From an uncultured Lachnospiraceae bacterium (GTDB lineage Bacteria; Bacillota; Clostridia; Lachnospirales; Lachnospiraceae), in assembly GCA_947175035.1 (NCBI GenBank), contig CAMWLG010000001.1, forward strand, positions 90,982 to 128,855: a stretch of 37,874 nucleotides of DNA, read 5' to 3'. The notes below the pieces were generated by a model. It searched no databases, was not told the origin of the DNA, and was given only the letters and a program-made list of their open reading frames with translations. Position 1 is the stretch's first letter. Each line of letters starts with the position of its first letter. Both the position numbers and the translations under genes were made by a program. Positions 24,262 to 31,732 of this stretch are shown in pieces.

Positions 24262-25719
24262 ATGAGAGAAAAATACGAATCATTACCATTACTGCAATTG
24301 AAGGAGCTCGCCAAGGTGCGGGGACTGAAGGGAACTTCCGCAATGAAGAAGGCGGAGCTGGTGGAGGCTATGTTGGCGGAGGATGAGCGTCAAAAGAAAG
24401 CCGCGGAAGAGGAAAAAATCCAGCAGGCTCAGGAGGAACGCCCCCAGAGAAGCCAAGAGGAGCGGGCTCCGAAGGCTCGGGCGGAGCGTTCCCAGAGAAG
24501 TCAAGAGGAACAATCCCAGAGGGCTCAGGAGGAGGCTGCCGCATCCCGTTCACAGGAGAACGGAGAGGACGCCCAGGTTCCCAAGGATTTGGACAGCGGG
24601 TTGGAGGCCAGCGGTATTTTGGAAGTAATGCCGGATGGGTACGGCTTTATCCGCTGCGAAAATTATCTGCCGGGGGAGAATGACGTCTATGTGGCTCCCA
24701 GCCAGATTCGCCGTTTTGGGCTCAAGACGGGGGACATTCTGTGCGGCAATAAGCGGGTGAAGACCCAGCAGGAGAAGTTCAGCGCCCTTTTGTTCGTGCG
24801 CTCCATCAACGGCTATAGCCCGGATGAATGCGCGAAGCGCAAGAATTTTGAGGATATGACCCCCATATTCCCCAATGAACGCATTAAGTTGGAGACGCCG
24901 GGTTGTGGCGTGTCCATGAGAGTTATGGACTTGGTGAGCCCTGTAGGTAAGGGACAGCGAGGTATGATCGTGTCACCGCCCAAGGCCGGCAAAACCACTC
25001 TTTTGAAGGAGGTTGCCAAGTCGGTTCTGCGGGCGAACCCGCGTATGCATATGTTGATTCTGTTGATTGACGAACGTCCTGAGGAAGTGACGGATATCAA
25101 GGAGGCCATCACAGGCGAGAATGTGGAGGTGATCTATTCTACATTTGACGAGCTGCCGGAGCATCACAAGCGTGTGTCTGAGATGGTGATCGAGCGCGCA
25201 AAGCGTCTGGTTGAGCACAGAAAGGATGTGGTGATCCTTCTGGATAGTATCACCCGTCTCACCAGGGCGTATAACCAGGTGGTTCCCCCCAGCGGACGAA
25301 CCCTGTCCGGTGGTCTTGACCCGGCTGCCCTTCATATGCCGAAGCGTTTCTTTGGCGCTGCCCGCAACATGCGGGAAGGAGGAAGCCTGACGATTCTGGC
25401 GACTGCGCTGGTGGAGACCGGCAGCAAGATGGATGACGTGGTTTACGAGGAGTTTAAGGGAACCGGCAATATGGAGATCGTGCTTGACCGCAAGCTTTCC
25501 GAGAAACGCATTTTCCCTGCCATTGATCTGGCGAAATCCAGCACCCGGCGCGAGGACTTGTTGCTTGGGACGGAGGAGCTGGAAGCTATCAATATTATGC
25601 GGAAGGCGTTGAATGGACTGAAATCCGACGAAGCCACGGACAGAATTTTGGATATGTTTTCCAAAACCAAAAACAATGTGGAATTTGTTAATCTGGTCAA
25701 GAAGAATAAGTTTATATAG
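24262..25719 (+). CDS. rho: Transcription termination factor Rho
   Basis: The start ATG 24262 follows GGGAGGA (24252-24258). The 485-residue protein has the Rho N-terminal SAP-like helix region ([31 protein letters not shown]), then about 70 residues of Gln/Glu/Arg/Ser-rich low-complexity sequence, the cold-shock RNA-binding domain ([21 protein letters not shown]), and the RecA-like ATPase with Walker A PPKAGKTT (239-246) and Walker [11 protein letters not shown], followed by the Q/R-loop region. It is an RNA-dependent hexameric helicase that ends transcription. It is longer than E. coli Rho (419) because of the insert. A 286-base upstream region holds -10-like sequences at 24126-24131 and 24191-24196, but no clear -35 box. 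Confidence 0.97.
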   Translation: MREKYESLPLLQLKELAKVRGLKGTSAMKKAELVEAMLAEDERQKKAAEEEKIQQAQEERPQRSQEERAPKARAERSQRSQEEQSQRAQEEAAASRSQENGEDAQVPKDLDSGLEASGILEVMPDGYGFIRCENYLPGENDVYVAPSQIRRFGLKTGDILCGNKRVKTQQEKFSALLFVRSINGYSPDECAKRKNFEDMTPIFPNERIKLETPGCGVSMRVMDLVSPVGKGQRGMIVSPPKAGKTTLLKEVAKSVLRANPRMHMLILLIDERPEEVTDIKEAITGENVEVIYSTFDELPEHHKRVSEMVIERAKRLVEHRKDVVILLDSITRLTRAYNQVVPPSGRTLSGGLDPAALHMPKRFFGAARNMREGGSLTILATALVETGSKMDDVVYEEFKGTGNMEIVLDRKLSEKRIFPAIDLAKSSTRREDLLLGTEELEAINIMRKALNGLKSDEATDRILDMFSKTKNNVEFVNLVKKNKFI

Positions 25720-25795
25720 AGCAGATAAACAAAAATCTATGAGGGAAACAAAATAAATATTTTGCAACATTTTGGAAAATAATTTATTTTAGGTA

Positions 25796-25824
25796 TTGCA
25801 AGGTTTAGTTCTGTATGTTACAAT
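25796..25824 (+). promoter_or_regulatory. Promoter of rpmE
   Basis: TTGCAA (25796-25801) and TACAAT (25819-25824) with a 17-base spacer lie about 80 bases ahead of the L31 gene, so rpmE can be transcribed independently of rho. Confidence 0.7.
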
Positions 25825-25904
25825 ACTATCGCTGTCTGTGGTTCCATAGGCAGTGAGGATGAGAACATAGAACTAATACCATATTTTTATAGAGAGGTGA
25901 GAAC

Positions 25905-26105
25905 ATGAAAGAAGGAATCCATCCCGAATACTATCAGGCAACCGTTACCTGCAACTGCGGCAACACGTTCGTGACAGGCTCCACCAAGAAGGAGATTCAC
26001 GTCGAGGTTTGCTCCAAGTGCCATTCGTTTTACACAGGTCAGCAGAAGACTGCAAGAGCTGACGGACGTATTGATAAGTTCAACAAGAAATACGGTGTCA
26101 AATAA
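25905..26105 (+). CDS. rpmE: Ribosomal protein L31, zinc-binding type
   Basis: The 66-residue protein has the full L31 pattern, [22 protein letters not shown] and [16 protein letters not shown], with cysteines 16, 18, 37 and 40 forming the zinc site of the C+ form. It sits in the 50S subunit near the central protuberance. The ATG has AGAGAGGTGAG upstream. It has its own promoter and terminator, giving a monocistronic unit between rho and the DUF1385 gene. Zinc-dependent C+ forms are often replaced by C- paralogues in zinc shortage; no such paralogue is in the window. Confidence 0.98.
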   Translation: MKEGIHPEYYQATVTCNCGNTFVTGSTKKEIHVEVCSKCHSFYTGQQKTARADGRIDKFNKKYGVK

Positions 26106-26116
26106 GAAGGTAAGGC

Positions 26117-26149
26117 AAAGGCTGAGGTATTTCTATCTCAGCCTTTTTA
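26117..26149 (+). terminator. Intrinsic terminator after rpmE
   Basis: AAAGGCTGAG (26117-26126) pairs with CTCAGCCTTT (26137-26146) around a ten-base loop; a T-tract follows. Confidence 0.9.
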
Positions 26150-26150
26150 T

Positions 26151-26221
26151 TGCGCAGAGCCGCATATGGAATTTAGCTGCTATGCAGCATGCGGCTCGCG
26201 CAGCGAGTAGTATCCTACTCG
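26151..26221 (+). other. Two stacked hairpins ahead of the DUF1385 gene
   Basis: TGCGC plus GAGCCGCAT (26151-26165, one bulged A) pairs with ATGCGGCTC plus GCGCA (26189-26202). Inside is a second stem, GCTGC-TAT-GCAGC (26176-26188). Directly after, CGAGTAG-TATC-CTACTCG (26204-26221) forms another hairpin. The start of the next gene is at 26246. Neither hairpin has a T-tract, so they are not terminators. Confidence 0.75.
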
Positions 26222-26245
26222 ATTACAAAAAATGCGGGAGTAGCT

Positions 26246-27208
26246 ATGGCAAAGAAGAGATGTAGCCGCTATTCCGGAATCGGCGGACAGGCCGTTCTGG
26301 AAGGCGTTATGATGAAAAATAAAGAGAAATACGCCGTTGCGGTGAGAAAGCCCAATGGTGAGATAGGGGTGGAGGTAGAAAATTATCAGGGAGTGCTGCA
26401 TGGCAGCAGCTTGACGAAAGTTCCATTTATCAGGGGGATTTTTAACTTTTTGGATTCCATGATTCTTGGGACGAGGGTGTTGAATTATTCCGCTTCCTTT
26501 TACGAAGATGAAAATGAGGATTCCAAGGTGGAACAGACGGCAGAGAAGGTCAGTGGAGGTCAGGGCGAGAAGCTGCTGAATGTGCTGGTCGCGCTCTTTT
26601 CCATCGCGTTGGCGGTGGGAATCTTTGTGGTGCTGCCTTTCTTGATATCCTCTTATTTTGAACAATATATCAGAAATGCGTCTTTGCTCGCCATTTTGGA
26701 GGGCTGTATCAGGATTGTGATTTTCCTGCTTTATGTGTGGGGAATCAGTGCCATGAAGGATATCAGACGTCTTTACCAGTATCACGGGGCGGAGCATAAA
26801 TGCATTAATTGTGTGGAGAAGGGCAGACCGCTCACCGTGCACAATGTGATGCGAAGCTCCAGACTGCACAGGCGCTGTGGCACTAGCTTTATCTTTTTTG
26901 TCATGATAGTGAGTATTGTGTTATTCTTTTTTATCAGGGTGGATAACGTGGTGCAGAGGGTGTTGTTGCGTATTTTGTTGATGCCTGTGGTGGCGGGGAT
27001 TTCCTATGAGATCATCCGTCTGGCGGGCAGGAGCGATAATATTATCGTGCGGCTCTTGTCTGCGCCGGGAATGTTGATTCAGCGTATGACCACGAGGGAG
27101 CCGGACAAACAGATGGCGGAGGTCGCTATCGCCGCGGTGGAGGCGGTGTTTGATTGGCGGGAATATCTGAAGAAGAATTTTGGCTATGAGGCGGACGAAG
27201 ACAGGTAG
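26246..27208 (+). CDS. DUF1385 (YqhQ-like) membrane protein
   Basis: I start at ATG 26246 because GGGAG precedes it and the family begins near RYSGIGGQAVLEGVMMK. The 320-residue protein has several membrane helices (about 110-135, 150-175, 215-235, 245-265) and the family motif QYHGAEHKCINCVEKG, followed by HRRCGTSFIF. Conserved His/Glu/Cys residues suggest a metal or catalytic site, but the function is unknown. The gene commonly lies next to prmC and prfA in Firmicutes, as here, with 15 bases to prmC. Two hairpins at 26151-26221 form its leader. Confidence 0.92.
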   Translation: MAKKRCSRYSGIGGQAVLEGVMMKNKEKYAVAVRKPNGEIGVEVENYQGVLHGSSLTKVPFIRGIFNFLDSMILGTRVLNYSASFYEDENEDSKVEQTAEKVSGGQGEKLLNVLVALFSIALAVGIFVVLPFLISSYFEQYIRNASLLAILEGCIRIVIFLLYVWGISAMKDIRRLYQYHGAEHKCINCVEKGRPLTVHNVMRSSRLHRRCGTSFIFFVMIVSIVLFFFIRVDNVVQRVLLRILLMPVVAGISYEIIRLAGRSDNIIVRLLSAPGMLIQRMTTREPDKQMAEVAIAAVEAVFDWREYLKKNFGYEADEDR

Positions 27209-27223
27209 TCGGGGAAATGTGGT

Positions 27224-28069
27224 ATGACCTATCAGGAATGTTATGAAAAGGGAGTCGGGACGCTCGTGGAGGCAGAGGTGCCGGAAGCTTCTCTGGATGC
27301 AAGACTTTTGTTGGAATATGTCTGCGGAACGAATCGCAATACACTTTTGGTGCATAATGACAGGGAAGTGACAGTGGATGAGCAGAACCGATACGAAGAG
27401 ATCGTCAGGCTGCGCGCCCGAAGGATTCCATTGCAGCAGTTGACTGGAATGCAGGAGTTTATGGGACTACGGTTTGCGGTGAATGAGCATGTGCTGGTGC
27501 CCAGACAGGACACGGAGATTCTGGTGGAGGAAGTGCTAAGAAACCTTCATGACGGCATGCGCGTTCTGGATATGTGTACCGGAAGCGGCTGTATTATTTT
27601 AAGCCTGCTTCATTATTCCAATGACTGCGAGGGCGTAGGAGTGGACATTTCGGCGGAGGCGCTGGCTGTGGCTGCCGAAAACGCGAGGCGGCTGTGCGAG
27701 GGTGCCACCCTGACATTGACAGAAAGTGATCTGTTTGAGCATGTGGAGGGCAGATTTGATGTCATTGTGTCCAATCCCCCATATATCAGGCACGAAGAGA
27801 TTGCAGGGCTGATGCCGGAGGTGCGGGAGCATGAACCCTTGCAGGCGTTGGACGGCGGGGAGGACGGTTTGTTTTTTTACCGCAAAATCATCGAGGAGAG
27901 CAGAACTTTTCTGGTGAGCGGTGGTTTGTTGTATTTTGAGATTGGTTTTGATCAGGCGGCAGCAGTCGCGGATTTGATGGAGCAGTCTGGATTTGCCGAT
28001 ATACAGGTAGTGAAGGATTATGCCGGATTGGACAGAGTGGTCTATGGGACGTGGATTGTGCGGTCGTAA
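27224..28069 (+). CDS. prmC: Release factor glutamine methyltransferase
   Basis: The 281-residue protein has the N-terminal helical domain (VPEASLDARLLLEYVCG; PLQQLTGMQEFMGLRFAVNEHVLVPRQDTEILVEEVL) and the SAM-binding fold with RVLDMCTGSGCIILSL and the NPPY catalytic motif at 184-187. It methylates the glutamine of the GGQ motif in release factors, including the RF1 encoded immediately downstream. Length is typical (about 280). The start ATG 27224 lies 15 bases after the DUF1385 stop, so the genes are probably co-transcribed. Confidence 0.97.
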   Translation: MTYQECYEKGVGTLVEAEVPEASLDARLLLEYVCGTNRNTLLVHNDREVTVDEQNRYEEIVRLRARRIPLQQLTGMQEFMGLRFAVNEHVLVPRQDTEILVEEVLRNLHDGMRVLDMCTGSGCIILSLLHYSNDCEGVGVDISAEALAVAAENARRLCEGATLTLTESDLFEHVEGRFDVIVSNPPYIRHEEIAGLMPEVREHEPLQALDGGEDGLFFYRKIIEESRTFLVSGGLLYFEIGFDQAAAVADLMEQSGFADIQVVKDYAGLDRVVYGTWIVRS

Positions 28070-28095
28070 GCTTGATTCCTGTGGGAAATGAGTCA
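28070..28095 (+). repeat. 26-base dispersed repeat, copy 2
   Basis: This copy, containing TTCCTGTGGGAAATGAGTCA, begins right after the prmC stop and ends 44 bases before the prfA start. It matches 15549-15574 at 23 of 26 positions. Confidence 0.6.
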
Positions 28096-28139
28096 GAGGG
28101 CAATATATCCGGGTGATGTTTAAGAATGAGAGGTTTATT

Positions 28140-29216
28140 ATGTTTGACAAATTAGAGGATTTATTAATTCGATATGAAGAGATTATGGGTGAGCTTCACG
28201 AGCCCACTGTCGCCAACAATCAGGAGCGTTTCAGGAAGCTGATGAAGGAACAGAGCGACTTGGCGCCGATTGTGGAGGCTTATACGGAGTACAAAAAAAG
28301 CAAGCAGGACATAGAGGACTCCCTCGCCATGTTGGAGGAGGAGAGCGATGATGAAATGCGCGATATGATCAAGGAGACCTTGAACGACAGCCGCAAACGC
28401 GTGGAGGAGCTTGAACAGGAATTGAAAGTTCTGCTGCTTCCCAAGGATCCCAATGACGACAAGAACGTGATCGTGGAAATCCGCGCGGGCGCAGGCGGAG
28501 ATGAGGCAGCTTTATTTGCAGCGGAAATCTATCGTATGTATGTTCATTATGCCGAGGGCAGGCATTGGCGGGTGGAAATCATGAACGCTGATGAGATTGG
28601 GATCGGCGGCATGAAGGAAGTGCAGTTTACGATTACCGGTCAGGGTGCTTACTCCGTGATGAAATATGAGAGTGGCGTGCACCGCGTGCAGCGTGTGCCC
28701 GAGACAGAGAGTGGCGGGCGTATTCACACCTCCACGATCAGCGTGGCCGTGATGCCCGAGGTGGATGAGGATATTGACATTAAGATCGAGGACAAGGATA
28801 TCAGGATTGACGTGATGCGTGCGTCAGGAAACGGCGGACAGTGTGTCAACACCACGGACTCCGCGGTGCGTTTGACCCATTATCCCACGGGTATCGTGGT
28901 TTACAGCCAGACGGAGAAGTCTCAGATTCAGAATAAGGCAAAGGCATTTGCCCTGTTGAAAGCCAAACTCTATGATATCGAGCAGCAGCAGCGCCATGAT
29001 GCGGAGGCAGAGCTACGCCGCAGTCAGATCGGGACAGGAGACCGTTCCGAGAAGATACGCACTTACAATTTTCCCCAAGGACGTGTTACCGATCATCGTA
29101 TCGGCCTGACAATCTACAAGTTGGATAAGGTGATGAACGGGGATATCCAGGAGATCCTTGACGCCTGCATCGCCGCAGATCAGGCGGCGAAGCTGCTGAA
29201 GATGCAAGATAACTAA
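28140..29216 (+). CDS. prfA: Peptide chain release factor 1
   Basis: I start at ATG 28140 ([19 protein letters not shown]) because GAGAGG (28128-28133) is seven bases upstream. The 358-residue protein has the helical domain 1, the stop-codon-reading PxT loop ([13 protein letters not shown]) and the GGQ motif at 232-234 within [15 protein letters not shown]. It recognises UAA and UAG and releases the peptide. Its partner methyltransferase prmC is directly upstream. The last 36 or so bases of the gene are repeated just after the stop (29234-29273). Confidence 0.98.
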   Translation: MFDKLEDLLIRYEEIMGELHEPTVANNQERFRKLMKEQSDLAPIVEAYTEYKKSKQDIEDSLAMLEEESDDEMRDMIKETLNDSRKRVEELEQELKVLLLPKDPNDDKNVIVEIRAGAGGDEAALFAAEIYRMYVHYAEGRHWRVEIMNADEIGIGGMKEVQFTITGQGAYSVMKYESGVHRVQRVPETESGGRIHTSTISVAVMPEVDEDIDIKIEDKDIRIDVMRASGNGGQCVNTTDSAVRLTHYPTGIVVYSQTEKSQIQNKAKAFALLKAKLYDIEQQQRHDAEAELRRSQIGTGDRSEKIRTYNFPQGRVTDHRIGLTIYKLDKVMNGDIQEILDACIAADQAAKLLKMQDN

Positions 29217-29273
29217 AGCGAGCCTGATCTGCTGATCAGGGCGGCGAAGCTGTTGAAGATGCAGGAGAACTAA
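29178..29273 (+). repeat. Tandem partial duplication of the prfA 3' end
   Basis: The end of prfA (29178-29216) recurs at 29234-29273, including the stop codon, with one extra base and three substitutions, separated by 17 bases. The second copy contains AGGAG (29263-29267) where the first has AAGAT; this now serves as ribosome site for the amidase gene at 29278. Confidence 0.85.
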
Positions 29274-29277
29274 ATGC

Positions 29278-30315
29278 ATGAGAAACACCATAAATAAAAA
29301 TTCTCTATATGTCGGGTTGCGAAAGCTGTCTATGATTTTCATATTATTGACATTACTGTGTCTGGTCGGATGCGGAGAAGCGAAAGACACCGAGGCAGAC
29401 CAGACCATTCTCCCTCTGCAACCCGAGGAGACCCAAAGCGAAGAAAAACGCAATCCGGAGTTTCAGAGCGAGGAAACACCAAGTCAGATAATTCAAGAAC
29501 AAGAATCCCAAAACATAGAGATACAGAGTCAGGAATCCAGAGAGCAGGAATCTCAAAAACAGGAATCCCAAGCACAGGATTCCCAAAGTCAAGCGGTTCA
29601 GGTGCAGGAAAGTGAAAGTATGGCGCAGGATGCCGACCCGCAGCCTATACCACCACAAGCACCACAATCCGAGTCCACAGGGCGTTTGGTGGTTATTGAC
29701 GCGGGGCATCAGGCTCAGGGGAACAGTGAGAAGGAACCCATAGGGCCGGGAGCGACGCAGATGAAAGCCAAGGTGGCAAGCGGCACCAAAGGTTGTGTCA
29801 GCGGTCTGTACGAATATGAACTGACATTGACTGTGTCAGAAAAGCTTTGCACGGAATTGCAAAACAGAGGTTATGAAGTGATTATGGTACGCACCACAAA
29901 TGATGTGGACATCAGCAATGCCGAGCGGGCGGAGATGGCGAACGAGGCGGGAGCGGATGCGTTTATACGCGTTCATGCCAACGGCTCGGACAGTTCTAGT
30001 GCAAACGGTGTGGAGACTCTGTGCCAGACCAAGGACAATCCCTATAACGCCCCTCTATATGAGGACTCAAAAGCCCTTTCCACCTATGTTTTGGACGGGG
30101 TGGTCAGCGCCACGGGCGCGCATAAGCGCAGGGTGGTGGAGACGGATACCATGTCGGGCATCAACTGGTGCCAGGTGCCGGTGACGATTGTGGAGATGGG
30201 ATTTATGTCCAACGAGGCGGAGGACGCTCTGATGGCGGACGAGGAATATCAACAGAAAATCGCTCTTGGAATCGCGGATGGCATAGATGCGTATTTTGCA
30301 GGGAAAGCCGAATAG
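29278..30315 (+). CDS. N-acetylmuramoyl-L-alanine amidase (amidase_3) lipoprotein
   Basis: The 345-residue protein has a lipoprotein signal with LVGC at 29-32, so it is anchored outside the membrane. Residues about 40-135 are a Gln/Glu/Ser-rich low-complexity linker made of repeated QESQ-like units. Residues 136-342 are the zinc amidase domain: His144 in VVIDAGH, Glu179, His233 in RVHANGS as zinc ligands and Glu306 in VEMGFMSN as catalytic base. It cleaves the amide bond between MurNAc and the stem peptide in peptidoglycan. The loop after the first zinc histidine (about 147-172) has few charged cores and could limit access. Its ribosome site AGGAG lies in the duplicated end of prfA. Confidence 0.93.
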   Translation: MRNTINKNSLYVGLRKLSMIFILLTLLCLVGCGEAKDTEADQTILPLQPEETQSEEKRNPEFQSEETPSQIIQEQESQNIEIQSQESREQESQKQESQAQDSQSQAVQVQESESMAQDADPQPIPPQAPQSESTGRLVVIDAGHQAQGNSEKEPIGPGATQMKAKVASGTKGCVSGLYEYELTLTVSEKLCTELQNRGYEVIMVRTTNDVDISNAERAEMANEAGADAFIRVHANGSDSSSANGVETLCQTKDNPYNAPLYEDSKALSTYVLDGVVSATGAHKRRVVETDTMSGINWCQVPVTIVEMGFMSNEAEDALMADEEYQQKIALGIADGIDAYFAGKAE

Positions 30316-30342
30316 TGAAAAGAACAGCGCATAAACAGGACG

Positions 30343-30407
30343 TTTTGCACAAAAAAGTAATGAGATATTACGGACAGTTTTCACAAAATTTAATCATTTG
30401 TGCAAAA
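30343..30407 (+). promoter_or_regulatory. Inverted repeat upstream of the CarD-like gene
   Basis: TTTTGCACAAA (30343-30353) and its exact reverse complement TTTGTGCAAAA (30397-30407) are 54 bases apart. A candidate promoter, CTGACA (30412-30417), 18 bases and TAAAAT (30436-30441), follows. Each arm is a TTTG-NN-CAAA palindrome, so the pair may be two protein-binding sites. Confidence 0.5.
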
Positions 30408-30539
30408 TTAGCTGACATTTTGCTGTTTAATTTGTTAAAATAAGGTTATAACATTATTGTAGGCGAATTGTAGCCTTTTGTGGGCTGACCTGCCATTCTG
30501 CGCATTAGGGATGGCCATCATTAAGAAAGGAAGATTCTT

Positions 30540-31040
30540 GTGTTTAAAAAGGGCGAGTATGTAGTAAGCGGTAACAAAGGTGTCTGTGTGGTAGAGGATA
30601 TTACTACGCTGGATATTGCCGGCGTGGACAAGGAACGGGAATATTATATCCTGAAGCCTGTCTATATGGCGGGAAGCACAGTTTATGTACCAGTAGATGC
30701 GGCGGACAGTTCCCTTCGCAGGGTGCTTAGCCGGGAGGAGGCGGATCGGCTGATTCAGGGGATTCCCGAGATTCCGCTGATCAATATTTCCAATGATAAG
30801 CTGCTGGAGCAGGAATATCGTGGTTGCATGCGAACCAATGATTGTGCGGAATGGATTCGGGTCATCAAGACAATCTATCTGCGCAAACAAAAACGTTTGG
30901 AGGCCGGTCGGAAAGTGACGGCTGTAGATGCCAAATACTACCGTCTGGCGGAAGACAATCTCTATGGCGAACTGGCGGTATCATTGCAGATGCAAAGGGG
31001 CGAGGTGGAGGATTATATCACCAGAGAGATGGAGAAATAA
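30540..31040 (+). CDS. CarD/TRCF-RID-like transcription regulator
   Basis: The gene starts at GTG 30540, with AAGAAAGGAAG upstream. The 166-residue protein has the N-terminal Tudor-like RNA-polymerase-interacting domain (FKKGEYVVSGNKGVCVVEDITTLDI, then YYILKPVYMAGSTVYVPVD) shared with CarD and Mfd, and a C-terminal helical domain (EWIRVIKTIYLRKQKRLEAGRKVTAVDAKYYRLAEDNLYGELA). Such proteins bind the beta subunit and alter promoter opening. In Clostridia the biological role is poorly defined. It stands alone before the thrS leader. Confidence 0.93.
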   Translation: MFKKGEYVVSGNKGVCVVEDITTLDIAGVDKEREYYILKPVYMAGSTVYVPVDAADSSLRRVLSREEADRLIQGIPEIPLINISNDKLLEQEYRGCMRTNDCAEWIRVIKTIYLRKQKRLEAGRKVTAVDAKYYRLAEDNLYGELAVSLQMQRGEVEDYITREMEK

Positions 31041-31072
31041 GACTTTTCGTTGACTTATTTTCCAGAAAGCAC

Positions 31073-31101
31073 TTTACATTCCGCATAAAATAGTTTATGA
31101 T
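31073..31101 (+). promoter_or_regulatory. Promoter of the thrS T-box transcript
   Basis: TTTACA (31073-31078) and TATGAT (31096-31101) with a 17-base spacer lie just ahead of the T-box leader. Confidence 0.6.
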
Positions 31102-31124
31102 TAGGAATCATAAATGATGATCAA

Positions 31125-31390
31125 AACGTTGACGAGGACAGTAGGATGTGGAATCGTACCAGAGAGAACCGCCCTGCGGAGTGCATATCATGTGCATGGC
31201 AGGTGCTGGAAGCGGTTTTGCAGGGACACATTTGAACACCGCCTCTGAGTGGCTTTAATACAGCCCGGGTGCTTCCGTTACAGGCATACGAGGTGGCAGT
31301 GAGCGATACGTTCATTGCAACAAGGGTGGAACCGCGCGTAGAATCAGCGTCCCTTGCAGTCATTGATGGCTGCAAGGGACTTTTTTTGCG
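31125..31390 (+). ncRNA. T-box leader with terminator, threonine-specific
   Basis: The leader has AGTA of the specifier loop (31140-31143), AGAGAG (31161-31166), CTCTGAG near 31243-31249, and the T-box AAGGGTGGAACCGCG (31322-31336). The lower Stem I can form by GAGG (31134-31137) with CCTC (31242-31245). The opposite loop strand reads GAACACC, offering ACA (31236-31238) or ACC (31238-31240), both threonine codons. The terminator GTCCCTTGCAG (31349-31359) with CTGCAAGGGAC (31370-31380) and seven T residues follows. Uncharged tRNA-Thr would stabilise the antiterminator and switch on the small gene and thrS. Confidence 0.92.
31349..31387 (+). terminator. T-box regulated terminator
   Basis: An 11-bp perfect stem (31349-31359 with 31370-31380), ten-base loop and T-tract 31381-31387 form the switchable terminator of the thrS leader. 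A further perfect-arm hairpin, CTTGTGC plus CGTGC with GCACG and GCACAAG (31407-31433), follows without a T-tract. Confidence 0.92.
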
Positions 31391-31506
31391 CGAGCAATGA
31401 GGAGAGCTTGTGCCGTGCTTGCACGAGCACAAGTTGGACGAATGCCGCGACACCGAATGCGCAGCATGAGGTGAGGCAGAACAAAAATTTTAAAAGGAGG
31501 CAGCTT

Positions 31507-31731
31507 ATGCTTGAGAAATGCAAAATGATGTTGGACGACTGGTTTGAGGGGGATGTGACACTGGCGAAACTTACGCTTTGGTTGATTGCGGCACTCTGCT
31601 TTACCGTGGGGATTGTTTACGGCCTGATGTTGGCGCCGTGGACAAAGGGAGTGAGTATTGGCAGCAATAATGTGGTACGGGATGACTGTCGGCATGGAAG
31701 ATGCTGTATGGGAGAGGATGAGGAGGATTGA
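31507..31731 (+). CDS. Small single-span membrane protein between T-box and thrS
   Basis: The ATG 31507 follows AAAGGAGG (about 31492-31500), a strong site. The 74-residue product begins MLEKCKMMLDDWFEGDVTLAKL, has one membrane helix (about 24-44, TLWLIAALCFTVGIVYGLML) and a short tail with DDCRHGRCCMGEDEED, possibly metal- or thiol-active. Its stop is one base before the thrS start, and the thrS ribosome site lies in its last codons, so translation is likely coupled. I do not recognise a family. Its position places it under threonine T-box control. Confidence 0.75.
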   Translation: MLEKCKMMLDDWFEGDVTLAKLTLWLIAALCFTVGIVYGLMLAPWTKGVSIGSNNVVRDDCRHGRCCMGEDEED

Positions 31732-31732
31732 G

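Noticed and set aside
24400..24570. Repeated units that look at first like a short repeat array
   Set aside because: These are in-frame codons for the low-complexity Rho insert; unit length varies and there are no unique spacers, so this is no CRISPR array.
29410..29640. Repeated CAGGAATCC-like units
   Set aside because: These encode the Gln/Ser/Glu linker of the amidase and keep the reading frame; not an independent DNA element.
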